The notes below the pieces were generated by a model. The model worked only from the letters and a program-made list of their open reading frames with translations, was not told where the DNA came from and ran no database searches. Shown here piece by piece: positions 1 to 8,382 of a stretch of 64,000 nt of DNA; within the stretch, counting starts at the first letter, position 1, and the number at the start of each line of letters is the position of its first letter. The stretch is from Pelomonas candidula (lineage in GTDB: Bacteria; Pseudomonadota; Gammaproteobacteria; Burkholderiales; Burkholderiaceae_C): positions 496,001 to 560,000 of the forward strand of contig NZ_JBIGIC010000002.1 in assembly GCF_043555985.1 (NCBI RefSeq), written 5' to 3'. The translations under genes were made by a program, and so were the position numbers.

Positions 1-336
1 CATGAAGGCCTGCGGGTCGACGGGGTCACGCTTGAGCAGCGGGGCCAGGTCCAGCAGCTGGCCGTTCTTCATCAGCTCGGGGAACTTGGCCAGGTGGTTG
101 ACGAAGACATCGGGCGCGGTGCCGGCGATGAAGCCGGTGGACAGGGCCGTCCAGTAGTCGGCCCAGCCGGCCTGCTGGAACTTGATGGTGATGCCGGGGT
201 GCTGCTGCTCGAAGCGCCCGGCACACTGGCGGTAGGCGGGCTGCTGGTCGGAGTCCCACAGCATGTAGCGCACCTCGACGGCCTGGGCCAGCGAGGCGGT
301 CAACGCGAGGGCGGCGGCGAGAAGTCTTTTCATCAT
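1..336 (-). CDS. ABC transporter sugar-binding protein (N-terminal part, cut by window edge)
   Basis: Reads leftward from an ATG whose codon ends at 336 and runs off the window, so only the first 112 residues are visible. The start is a signal peptide (MMKRLLAAALALTASLAQA) followed by mature sequence with family-1 solute-binding features: an early beta strand VEVRYMLWDSD, then FEQQHPGITIKFQQAGW and the GTAPDVFVN stretch typical of periplasmic maltose/glycerol-3-phosphate-type binding proteins. The start ATG overlaps the stop of the permease upstream in the operon (TGATG), so the two are translationally coupled. It should capture an oligosaccharide in the periplasm and deliver it to the two permeases. 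No ATPase gene is visible in the window; it may lie further left or be shared. Confidence 0.85.
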   Translation of the reverse strand, partial: MMKRLLAAALALTASLAQAVEVRYMLWDSDQQPAYRQCAGRFEQQHPGITIKFQQAGWADYWTALSTGFIAGTAPDVFVNHLAKFPELMKNGQLLDLAPLLKRDPVDPQAFM

Positions 337-1226
337 CACTTGCCTCCGCTGTGCTGCACCGACTCGATGACGCGCCGGCCGAACACGACCAGCAGCAGCA
401 GCACCGGCAGCAACGCAACGACGGTGGCAGCCATCAGGCCCGTCCAGTCGGGCTGGCCCTGGGGTGTCTGCGACTTGAAGGTCTGCAGCGCGACAGTCAG
501 CACCTGATGAGATTCGTCCTTGGCGACGAGGTAGGGCCAGAAGAACTCGTTCCAGATGTTGATGCCGGTCAGCATGGCGATGGTGGCCAGCGCCGAAGTC
601 GACAGCGGCAGCACGACGCGGGCGAAGATGTAGGCGTGCGACGCCCCCTCCAGCAGCGCAGCCTCCTCGATGTCGCGCGGGATGGCGAGGAAGAACTGGC
701 GCAGGAAGAACACCGAGAAGCCCTGCATCAGGCAGAACGGCGCCACCATGCCGGCGTAGGTGTCCAGCCAGCCCAGCTCCTTGATGAGGATGAAGTTGGG
801 AATGAAGGTCACAACACCCGGCACCATCATCGTGCCGACGAAGAGCGCGAACAGCAGGTTGCGCCCCGGGAAGCGCAGCCGCGCGAAGGCGTAGGCCGCC
901 ATCGCCGCACAACCCACCTGCAGCGTGACGACGACGACCGTGAGCAGCACCGAGTTGGCCAGCGCGCGCAGGAAGTTGATCTCGGCGCCGGAGCCGCCCA
1001 CGGCCAGGCTCTGCTCGGGCGACAGCAGGCCCAGCACGCGGCGGAAGTTCAGCAGCGTGGGGTCACGCGGCAGCAGCGTGGCGGACTGGTCGTAGAGCTG
1101 CTGCGGCGGCACCAGCGCCGTCTTCAACGCGAACCACAGCGGCAGCAGCGTGACGAGCAGCATGCCCAGCAGCGCGGCCCAGGCGAGCAGCCGGCCCAGG
1201 CTCCAGCGTTGGCCCGCGGCGCTCAT
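336..1226 (-). CDS. ABC sugar transporter permease, MalG/UgpE type
   Basis: A 296-residue inner-membrane protein of the carbohydrate ABC permease class (binding-protein-dependent transport inner membrane component). A first transmembrane segment lies near residues 12-33, followed by a periplasmic loop and five further hydrophobic segments. The EAA loop is visible as EEAALLEGASHAYIFARVVLP near residues 188-208, which is the contact site for the ATPase. Its ATG overlaps the stop of the upstream permease by four bases, and its stop overlaps the start of the binding protein. Gene order permease-permease-binding protein and the link to a GH32 locus suggest uptake of sucrose or fructo-oligosaccharides; the substrate is inferred only from context. 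Confidence 0.9.
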   Translation of the reverse strand: MSAAGQRWSLGRLLAWAALLGMLLVTLLPLWFALKTALVPPQQLYDQSATLLPRDPTLLNFRRVLGLLSPEQSLAVGGSGAEINFLRALANSVLLTVVVVTLQVGCAAMAAYAFARLRFPGRNLLFALFVGTMMVPGVVTFIPNFILIKELGWLDTYAGMVAPFCLMQGFSVFFLRQFFLAIPRDIEEAALLEGASHAYIFARVVLPLSTSALATIAMLTGINIWNEFFWPYLVAKDESHQVLTVALQTFKSQTPQGQPDWTGLMAATVVALLPVLLLLVVFGRRVIESVQHSGGK

Positions 1227-2164
1227 GCGAGGTCACTCTCGTTGGCGCGCATGATGCGCATCTGCAGCACCGTGTAGGCCAGCATCACGAGGCACAGCAC
1301 CATCGACATCGCCGACGCGTAGCCCATCCTGTAGAAGCTGAAGGCGTTCTGGACGATGTAGTAGACGATGACCTGGGTCGAGTCCAGCGGGCCACCCTTG
1401 GTCGTGACAGCGATGGTGTCGAAGATCTGGAAGGAGCCGGTGACGCTGGTCACCAGCACGAAGACCATGACCGGCCGCAGCAGCGGCAGCGTGATGCGGC
1501 TGAACATCTGCAACTCCGATGCGCCCTCCAGCCCGGCCGCCTCGTACAGCGTGCGCGGGATGTTCTGCAGGCCGGCCAGGAACAGCAGCGCCACCAGGCC
1601 CATGTGGCGCCAGATGTTGACGGCGGCCACGGTGAGCAGCGCCTGGTCCACGCCGCCGAAGAAGGGCTGGCGGTCGATGTCCAGCGTGGCCAGCATCTCG
1701 TTGGTCCAGCCCAGCAGCGGGTCCAGCATCCACAGCCAGATCATGGCCACCAGCACGTTGGACAGCAGATAGGGCAGCAGCACGACGGACTTGACCCACA
1801 GCGAGCGGGTCAGCCGGTCCATGGCCACGGCCAGGAACAGGCCGAAGCCAATCTGCAGCGGGATGTTCAGCAGCACATAGCCCGCACTGAGCTTCATGCC
1901 CTGCCAGAAGCCGCCGTCCTGCAACAGTTCGGCGTAGTTGGCCAGCCCCACGAAGCGCGGCTCGCGCAGCAGGTTCCAGTCGGTGAGACTGATGGTGATG
2001 GCGCGCCAGGTCGGCCAGGCGTGGAACAGCAAGAAGCCGATGAAGGCCGGCCCCACCAGCACGCAGGCCGTCAGCGTCTCGGCACGACGAGCCGGGCCGA
2101 ACGCGGCGACAAGGTGGGTGAGAAGGCGGTTCACGGGCAGCGCAGTCTCAGAGGGCATGTGCAT
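1223..2164 (-). CDS. ABC sugar transporter permease, MalF/UgpA type
   Basis: A 313-residue permease that pairs with the MalG-type permease to form the membrane channel of a sugar ABC importer. Hydrophobic segments begin near residue 29 (CVLVGPAFIGFLLFHAW), and the EAA loop is seen as YEAAGLEGASELQMFSRITLP near residues 207-227. It is the first gene of the leftward operon. Its start lies just downstream of a LacI-type operator half (2177-2190), so it is probably repressed when the sugar is absent. ATG at 2164 is preferred because the ORF begins there and no better internal start with a ribosome site was seen. Confidence 0.9.
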   Translation of the reverse strand: MHMPSETALPVNRLLTHLVAAFGPARRAETLTACVLVGPAFIGFLLFHAWPTWRAITISLTDWNLLREPRFVGLANYAELLQDGGFWQGMKLSAGYVLLNIPLQIGFGLFLAVAMDRLTRSLWVKSVVLLPYLLSNVLVAMIWLWMLDPLLGWTNEMLATLDIDRQPFFGGVDQALLTVAAVNIWRHMGLVALLFLAGLQNIPRTLYEAAGLEGASELQMFSRITLPLLRPVMVFVLVTSVTGSFQIFDTIAVTTKGGPLDSTQVIVYYIVQNAFSFYRMGYASAMSMVLCLVMLAYTVLQMRIMRANESDLA

Positions 2165-2176
2165 TCTGGGCGCTAT

Positions 2177-2190
2177 TGCAATCGTTTGTA
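2177..2190. promoter_or_regulatory. LacI-family operator-like dyad, ABC operon side
   Basis: The sequence TGCAATCGTTTGTA lies immediately upstream of the leftward permease operon. Its core GCAATCGTTTGT differs by two bases from the perfect palindrome GCAATCGATTGC found 316 bases away in front of the TonB receptor. LacI-family sites are typically such CG-centred palindromes. The 437-base interval 2165-2601 between the divergent operons contains no supported gene, only these sites and the promoter elements. Confidence 0.6.
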
Positions 2191-2492
2191 CCAGGGATAT
2201 CCCGACTCACTGAAACAACGCTGACACGCACCAGGAGACGACAGCTTGCCTACAGCCTTCGAACCAGGCTCGGGCGCCGACCAGGACGGCCCATCCCCAT
2301 CGGTCGGCGGCTGGCCTGTCCGCCTCCTCCTTGATAAATGCTCTTTCTACATTGGCAAAAACTGCGATGACGCACAGGAGGACTGGCGCCGATGCCCGAC
2401 CGAAAAGCCCACCACCGCCACGCGCCGCGCACCAGACTGGCGGGCTCCGAAAGCGTCGGCGCGCACCAACAACGATGGTTTCCCCTAGCATT

Positions 2493-2504
2493 GCAATCGA
2501 TTGC
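2493..2504. promoter_or_regulatory. LacI-family operator, perfect palindrome, TonB receptor side
   Basis: GCAATCGATTGC is a perfect 12-base palindrome with a central CG, the form expected of a LacI/GalR-family operator. It overlaps the predicted -35 element of the promoter in front of the TonB receptor, so a bound repressor would block RNA polymerase. A second, imperfect copy lies in front of the divergent ABC operon. The likely repressor is the LacI-family protein encoded at 8383-9441. Confidence 0.7.
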
Positions 2505-2529
2505 TTTTCAAAAGGCAGACCTCTATGCT
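2501..2529 (+). promoter_or_regulatory. Predicted sigma-70 promoter of the TonB receptor operon
   Basis: TTGCTT (2501-2506) and TATGCT (2524-2529) are separated by exactly 17 bases. Each hexamer matches consensus in four of six positions. The -35 box is embedded in the right half of the operator palindrome. Transcription would begin near 2536, about 65 bases before the GTG start at 2602. Confidence 0.5.
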
Positions 2530-2601
2530 TCGTCACACGTTCATCGAAGAGGGTGCGCGGACCAGCGCCGCCCCGCAAACCATTCCAACGAAGGAGACAA
2601 C

Positions 2602-5142
2602 GTGAAGTCACCCACCGCTCGACACCCCGCCCTGACCCCGCTGGCCCAGCTGCTGGCCATGTCCCTGGCCGCGCTCGCGCTGCCCACGCAGGCGCAGACC
2701 GCGCCCGCCACCGACGCCCCAAAGTCCGCCGACGTCGTGGGCCTGGAACGGGTGGTGACCACCGCTTCGTCGGGCGCCAAGTCCAAGCTGCGCAGTTCGG
2801 TCTCCGTGACCGACGTGGATCAGGAAGTCATCCGGGACTACGGCGCGCACACCGAAGCCGAAGTGCTGCTGCTGATCCCCGGCATCCGCACCGACGCCAC
2901 CGCCGGCCCCGGCGGCAACGCCAACATCACCGTGCGTGGCCTGCCCATCTCCTCCGGTGGCTCCAAGTACGTGCAGCTGCAGGAAGACGGCCTGCCCACC
3001 GTGCAATTCGGTGACATGAACTTCGGCAACAATGACTACTGGACCCGCTTCGACAACAACGTCGACAGCATCCAGACGCTGCGCGGCGGCTCCTCTTCCG
3101 TGTTCGCCTCCCACGCCCCTGGCGCCGTCATCAACTACATCAGCAAGACCGGCAAGGAACAAGGCGGCAACGTGGGCATCACCCGCGGCGTGAACTACAA
3201 CGAGACCCGCTTCGACGCCGACTATGGCGGCAAGCTGGCACCGGACCTGTACTTCCACGTCGGCGGCTACTACCGCGAGGGCGAAGGCATCCGCAAGACC
3301 ACGTCCAACGCCCTCAACGGCTACCAGCTCAAGGGCAACCTGACCAAGGAATGGAACGGCGGCAAGGGCTTCGTGCGCGTGAACTTCAAGCTGCTCGACG
3401 AGCACGCCCCCACCACGCCGCAGACCTTCGTCAACGGCACGCTGAGCGGCAACACCATCGGCGGCTTCTCCAAGGCACCGGGCTACGACGGCACGCGCGA
3501 CTCGCAGTACTCCATCTACAACAGCTCCATGCCGAGCTACAACCCGTCCACCCGAACGCTGTCGCAAAGCAGCCTGGTCAACGGCATCACGTCCAACATG
3601 AAGTCGCTCGGCTTCGAGTTCCACAACGAACTGGACAACGGCATCACCATCGACGACAAGTTCCGCAAGTCCACCAACTCGGGCGCCTTCCAGGCCCAGT
3701 TCTGGAACCTGATGACGCTGCCCAACCTGCTGTCCGGCTTCGGCGCCGGCAGCACGGCCAAGTACTACAACGGCCCGGGTGCCGGCACGGCCGTGACGAG
3801 CGCCAACCTGGGCGCCGGCCTGGTGTCGCAGGGCGCGGCCATCAACGTGCAGTCGCCCGACATGGGCACGCTGTTCAATGACCTGAGCGTGAACAAGACG
3901 TTCAAGGTCGATGCGGTCACGCTGGACGCCAAGGCGGGCTGGTTCCACTCGCGCCAGAACGTCGTGCAGACCTGGGCCATCAACGAGCGCGTCGTCGAAG
4001 CCGCGCCCAACGGCCGCGTGATCGACGTCTATGACGCTTCCGGTGCCGCGCTCACCACCGCCGGCCTGACGGGCTACAACAACCAGTGGGGCGCCTGCTG
4101 CGCACGCGACATCAACGCGCAGTTCACCACCGACGCGACCTACCTGTCACTGAACGCCGCCGCGGGCGACTTCGACTTCGACGGCGGCGTGCGCCGCGAG
4201 ACCTTCAAGTCCAACGCCCGCTACGCCGGCTCCAAGCAGGTGGTCGGCGGCGTCGACCTGAACGGCGACGGCGCCATCACCGGCGCCGAGAAGAACGTCT
4301 ACGTCTCCGACATCGCCAACCCGGGCCTGTCCAACTACGGCATCAGCTACACCAACTACTCGTTTGGGGTGAACTACCGTCTGAACAAGGATGCCAGCGT
4401 CTTCGTGCGCACCAGCAAGGGCAACCGCGCCATCGCCGACCGCCTGCTGTACTCGGCCAACATCGACCCCACCACGGGCCAGCTCACCTCGGGCGGCAAG
4501 ACGGCGGCCCTGGCCCCCGTGAAGCAGAACGAGATCGGCCTCAAGCACAGGGGCAACACCGAGTTCGGCTACTACGGCGTGTCGGCCACCCTCTTCCACT
4601 CCACCACGCAGGAGTTCGACTACGACCAGACGCGCCAGGACAACCCCGCGCTGCCCAACTACCAGGGCCCCAAGCTGAACGTGCTCGGCTACAAGGCCGA
4701 CGGCCTGGAGCTGGAGACGTCGGGCGGCGTCGGCAACTTCAGCCTGGCGTTCAACCTGGTCTATTCGAAGGAGCAGATCACGCAGAACCTGGGCAGCCCC
4801 GGTGTCATCGGCAAGACGCCCAACGGTGCTCCCAAGGTGCGCTTCACGATCTCGCCGCGCTACACGGTCGGATCGTTCGCCATCGGCGCCACGGTGCGGG
4901 GTCAAACCTCCGTCTACAACGACGATGCCAACAGCTCGCAGGTCAAGGGCCACTACATCGTCAACGCCTTCGCCAACTACGATTTCGGCAACGGCCTGAC
5001 GGGCGCCTTCAACGTCGGCAACCTGTTCGACAAGGTCGCCCCGGCCGGCACCGCCGGCATGATTGCCGGCTCCACCACGCTGGTGGGTGCAGGCATGGAG
5101 CCGGGTCGCACGATGGGGGTGTCGCTGCGCTACGGCTTCTGA
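2602..5142 (+). CDS. TonB-dependent outer-membrane receptor (fructan/sucrose locus)
   Basis: An 846-residue receptor with signal peptide (about residues 1-33, ending PTQAQTAPA), a plug domain at about 60-190 (SVSVTDVDQEVI, then LLLIPGIRTDATAGPGGN and VRGLPISSG) and a 22-strand-type barrel ending in the aromatic terminus SLRYGF. The frame is open upstream to 2392, but GTG at 2602 is chosen because AAGGAG lies at 2591-2596, the signal peptide starts there, and the promoter and operator would otherwise sit inside the gene. It should import an oligosaccharide across the outer membrane using TonB energy. It heads a rightward operon with the halogenase-like gene and the GH32 gene. Confidence 0.9.
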   Translation: MKSPTARHPALTPLAQLLAMSLAALALPTQAQTAPATDAPKSADVVGLERVVTTASSGAKSKLRSSVSVTDVDQEVIRDYGAHTEAEVLLLIPGIRTDATAGPGGNANITVRGLPISSGGSKYVQLQEDGLPTVQFGDMNFGNNDYWTRFDNNVDSIQTLRGGSSSVFASHAPGAVINYISKTGKEQGGNVGITRGVNYNETRFDADYGGKLAPDLYFHVGGYYREGEGIRKTTSNALNGYQLKGNLTKEWNGGKGFVRVNFKLLDEHAPTTPQTFVNGTLSGNTIGGFSKAPGYDGTRDSQYSIYNSSMPSYNPSTRTLSQSSLVNGITSNMKSLGFEFHNELDNGITIDDKFRKSTNSGAFQAQFWNLMTLPNLLSGFGAGSTAKYYNGPGAGTAVTSANLGAGLVSQGAAINVQSPDMGTLFNDLSVNKTFKVDAVTLDAKAGWFHSRQNVVQTWAINERVVEAAPNGRVIDVYDASGAALTTAGLTGYNNQWGACCARDINAQFTTDATYLSLNAAAGDFDFDGGVRRETFKSNARYAGSKQVVGGVDLNGDGAITGAEKNVYVSDIANPGLSNYGISYTNYSFGVNYRLNKDASVFVRTSKGNRAIADRLLYSANIDPTTGQLTSGGKTAALAPVKQNEIGLKHRGNTEFGYYGVSATLFHSTTQEFDYDQTRQDNPALPNYQGPKLNVLGYKADGLELETSGGVGNFSLAFNLVYSKEQITQNLGSPGVIGKTPNGAPKVRFTISPRYTVGSFAIGATVRGQTSVYNDDANSSQVKGHYIVNAFANYDFGNGLTGAFNVGNLFDKVAPAGTAGMIAGSTTLVGAGMEPGRTMGVSLRYGF

Positions 5143-5151
5143 GCCTAGAGT

Positions 5152-5178
5152 CCTCGGGGTGCCCTCGTGCCCCCGAGG
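5152..5178 (+). other. GC-rich hairpin after the TonB receptor
   Basis: CCTCGGGG (5152-5159) and CCCCGAGG (5171-5178) form a perfect 8-base stem with an 11-base loop, ten bases after the receptor stop. No T-run follows, so it is not a classical intrinsic terminator. It could stabilise the receptor message or attenuate expression of the downstream genes. Confidence 0.45.
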
Positions 5179-5320
5179 CTCGCGCAAGCTGAATGACCCG
5201 ACGACCCGGCCGTCCACCTTCTCGGTGCACGCCCGGGTCGTTGCCGTTTCGGCAGCCGCCGGCTTGCGACTACGCTGCCCCACCACGAAACGCAAACGGC
5301 GCGCCTTGCGCCGCCCCACC

Positions 5321-6841
5321 GTGACAGCCCATACGCCCTCCCGCGCCCTGCGCAGCATCGTCATCGTCGGCGGCGGCTCTGCCGGCTGGATGGCCGCGGC
5401 CTCGCTGGCCACCGCCCTCGCCTCACGCCGTTGCACGATCACGCTGATCGAGTCCAACGAGATCGGCACCGTCGGCGTCGGCGAGGCCACCATCCCGCCC
5501 ATCCGCACCTTCAACCAGACGCTGGGCCTGGACGAGGCCGAGTTCCTGCGCCGCACCCAGGGCAGCTTCAAGCTCGGCATCCAGTTCGTGAACTGGGGCC
5601 GCCAGGGCCAGCGCTACTTCCACCCCTTCGGCCCGCACGGCGTCGCCTTCGACTACGCGCCGCTGCACCAGCACTGGCTGAAGAGCCGCCACGAGGGTGG
5701 CAGCACCGATCTCGACGACCATTCCATGGCCTGGGCCGCGGCACGCTTGAACCGCTTCGCACCGCCGCTCGCCGACCCGCGCGATGTGCGCTCGACCTAC
5801 GACTACGCCTACCACTTCGACGCCGGCCTCTATGCCCGCTTCCTGCGCGAGGTTGCCGAGGCGCGAGGCGTGCAGCGCATCGAGGGGCGCATCGACGGCG
5901 TGCTGCTGCGGCCCGACGACGGCCATGTTGACCGCGTGAAGCTGGCCGACGGCCGCGAGATCGGCGGAGACTTCTTCATCGACTGCTCGGGCTTTCGCGG
6001 CCTGCTGATCGAGGAAGCGCTGCAGACCGGCTACGAGAACTGGAGCCACTGGCTGCCCTGCGACCGCGCGATGGCCGTACCCAGCGCGCGCGGCGCCGAC
6101 TTCACGCCCTACACCCGCTCCACCGCCCACGCGGCCGGCTGGCAGTGGCGCATCCCGCTGCAGCACCGCACCGGCAACGGTCATGTCTACTGCAGCCGCT
6201 TCATCTCCGACGACGAGGCTGCCGCCACGCTGCTGGCCCACCTCGATGCACCGGCCCAGGCCACACCGCGTGCACTGCGCTTCACGACCGGGCGGCGCCG
6301 GCAGTTCTGGCATCGCAACGTCGTCGCGCTGGGCCTCGCCAGCGGCTTCATGGAACCGCTGGAGTCCACCAGCCTGCACCTCGTGCAGTCGGGCATCTCG
6401 CGGCTGCTGGCCCTCTTCCCCGACCGCGACTTCGACCCGCCGACCATCGCCGAGTACAACCGCATCGGCATCCAGGAATGGGAGCGCATCCGCGACTTCC
6501 TGATCCTGCACTACAAGCTCACCGAGCGGCAGGACAGCGAGCTCTGGCGCTACTGCGCAGCCATGCCCATCCCGGACACGCTGCAGTGGAAGATCGATCA
6601 CTTCCGGCGCTCGGGGCGCCTCGTCTCCGAGGGCAACGACCTGTTCGGCAACGCGAGCTGGCTGGCCGTGCACATCGGCCAGTTCAACTGGCCCGAACGC
6701 CACGATCCGCTGGTGGACCTGCGCGGCGTGGACGGCGCGGCCATGCTCGAGCGCCAGCGACTGGCGATGCAACAGACCGCTGCCGCTATGCCTTCACACC
6801 AGGACTTCATCGAACGGCACTGCAGGGCCCCGGCGCCGTGA
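5321..6841 (+). CDS. Flavin-dependent tryptophan halogenase family protein
   Basis: A 506-residue protein of the PrnA-like family. The FAD-binding GGGSAGW lies at residues 17-23, a lysine in SFKLGIQFVNWG (K84) corresponds to the catalytic lysine of tryptophan halogenases, and GWQWRIPLQ corresponds to the family WxWxIP motif. The frame is open back to 5063. GTG at 5321 is chosen because the Rossmann strand RSIVIVGGG begins nine residues later and the upstream residues look non-coding; no good ribosome site is visible. Homologues of this family are often found beside TonB receptors in carbohydrate loci, where no halogenated product is known. The true substrate is unknown; calling it a halogenase rests on motifs only. 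Confidence 0.8.
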   Translation: MTAHTPSRALRSIVIVGGGSAGWMAAASLATALASRRCTITLIESNEIGTVGVGEATIPPIRTFNQTLGLDEAEFLRRTQGSFKLGIQFVNWGRQGQRYFHPFGPHGVAFDYAPLHQHWLKSRHEGGSTDLDDHSMAWAAARLNRFAPPLADPRDVRSTYDYAYHFDAGLYARFLREVAEARGVQRIEGRIDGVLLRPDDGHVDRVKLADGREIGGDFFIDCSGFRGLLIEEALQTGYENWSHWLPCDRAMAVPSARGADFTPYTRSTAHAAGWQWRIPLQHRTGNGHVYCSRFISDDEAAATLLAHLDAPAQATPRALRFTTGRRRQFWHRNVVALGLASGFMEPLESTSLHLVQSGISRLLALFPDRDFDPPTIAEYNRIGIQEWERIRDFLILHYKLTERQDSELWRYCAAMPIPDTLQWKIDHFRRSGRLVSEGNDLFGNASWLAVHIGQFNWPERHDPLVDLRGVDGAAMLERQRLAMQQTAAAMPSHQDFIERHCRAPAP

Positions 6842-6900
6842 AGCGCGGCGCGGCGGCACGACCGCTGCGCGCCGGATTTCCCACGTTCCAACGCATCCCC

Positions 6901-8361
6901 ATGGCCTGCGACCTCACCCCTCAATATCGCCCCGCCTTTCACTACACGCCTGCGGCGAACTGGATGAACGACCCGAACGGGCTGGTCTTCCACCAAGGCA
7001 GGTATCACCTCTTCTACCAATACCACCCAGACGGCCCGACCTGGGGGCCCATGCACTGGGGCCACGCCACCAGCACCGATCTGCTGCACTGGCAGGAACA
7101 CCCGGTCGCGCTCGCCCCCGACGCGCTGGGCATGATCTTCTCGGGCAGCGCGGTGGTCGACCACGACAACCGCTCGGGCCTGGGCGCTGAAGGCGTTGCG
7201 CCGCTGGTGGCCATGTTCACCCACCACCGCCCGGCCGATGCACAGGCCGGCGTCGCCTCGCTGGAGCAGCAAAGCCTCGCCGTGAGCCTCGACGACGGTC
7301 GCACCTGGGTCAAGTTCGAGGGCAACCCGGTGCTTCCCAACCCGGGGCTGAAGGACTTCCGCGACCCCAAGCTCTGCTGGCTGGCAGCGCGGCAGCGTTG
7401 GCTGGCCGTCGTGGCTTGCGGCGACTGCATGCGCTTCTACAGTTCGCCCGACCTGAAATCCTGGGCACTGGAGAGCCAGTTCACGCACGACCTCGGCAGC
7501 GACGGCGTCTGGGAGTGTGGCGACCTGTTCCCGCTGCATGACGCTGCGGGGGCGACCTGGTGGGTATTGCTGGTGAGCGTGACCCTCGGCGGCCCCAACG
7601 GCGGCTCCTCGACGCTGTACTTCATCGGCGACTTCGATGGCCATCGCTTCACGCCCCTGGACACGCAGATCCGCTGGCTCGACTTCGGCCCCGACAACTA
7701 CGCCGGCGTCACCTGGTCGGGCGTGGATGAGCGGGCCCTGTTCATCGGCTGGATGAGCAACTGGCTCTACGCCGCGTCGGTACCGACATCCCCCTGGCGC
7801 AGCGCAATGACCATGCCACGCGAGCTGCAGTTGCGGATGAGTGAAGACGGCCCCCGCGTGGCGTCCGTGCCGGCGCGCGAGCTGCTTTCCCTGCAGGGCC
7901 CGGCGACGCTGGCGCTGCGCGAGGTCTCGCTGCCCTTGCCTCTGGATCTCGACGCCGGCCTGCGGGCGGCCGTCGGCGTCTTCGTGCTGCGCCTGGAGAT
8001 CGACGCGTTGCGCAGCTTCTCGCTGAGCCTCGGGAGCCCGGGCGGTGACGAACTCCTGATCGGCTATGACCGTGACCGCACGGCCTGGTTCATCGATCGA
8101 CGCCGGGCAGGCCGGGTCGATTTCCACCCGCAATTCGCCGGCTGCCATTCAGCCCCCCGCCTGGCCACGGCGCCCCAGTCCGACCTGCAGCTCTATGTCG
8201 ACGCCACATCGGTCGAACTCTTCGCCGACGACGGACTGACCGCGATGACCTGCTTGTTTTTCCCCCGGGAGCCCTTCGCCTCGATGACGCTGTCCTCCAC
8301 GGACGGCCTGAAGCTGGGCGCCCTGGCCGTTCATCCGCTGGGCGCGGGGCGCGGCTCCTGA
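6901..8361 (+). CDS. Glycoside hydrolase family 32 beta-fructosidase
   Basis: A 486-residue GH32 enzyme that hydrolyses beta-D-fructofuranosides such as sucrose, inulin- or levan-type oligosaccharides. All three hallmark blocks are present: WMNDPNG at 21-27 with nucleophile D24, FRDPK at 153-157 with transition-state stabiliser D155, and WECGD at 204-208 with acid/base E205. The five-bladed propeller is followed by a C-terminal beta-sandwich (about 330-486). No signal peptide is seen, so the enzyme is probably cytoplasmic, which fits an ABC importer. A GTG at 6838, overlapping the previous stop as GTGA, is in frame and would add 21 residues; ATG at 6901 fits the family start better. Exact specificity cannot be read from the sequence. 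Confidence 0.93.
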   Translation: MACDLTPQYRPAFHYTPAANWMNDPNGLVFHQGRYHLFYQYHPDGPTWGPMHWGHATSTDLLHWQEHPVALAPDALGMIFSGSAVVDHDNRSGLGAEGVAPLVAMFTHHRPADAQAGVASLEQQSLAVSLDDGRTWVKFEGNPVLPNPGLKDFRDPKLCWLAARQRWLAVVACGDCMRFYSSPDLKSWALESQFTHDLGSDGVWECGDLFPLHDAAGATWWVLLVSVTLGGPNGGSSTLYFIGDFDGHRFTPLDTQIRWLDFGPDNYAGVTWSGVDERALFIGWMSNWLYAASVPTSPWRSAMTMPRELQLRMSEDGPRVASVPARELLSLQGPATLALREVSLPLPLDLDAGLRAAVGVFVLRLEIDALRSFSLSLGSPGGDELLIGYDRDRTAWFIDRRRAGRVDFHPQFAGCHSAPRLATAPQSDLQLYVDATSVELFADDGLTAMTCLFFPREPFASMTLSSTDGLKLGALAVHPLGAGRGS

Positions 8362-8382
8362 TACCTCGCCGAGGCTTGTGGC

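Noticed and set aside
2392..2601. Longer N-terminus of the TonB receptor starting at 2392
   Set aside because: It would bury the operator, promoter and ribosome site; the signal peptide starts at GTG 2602.
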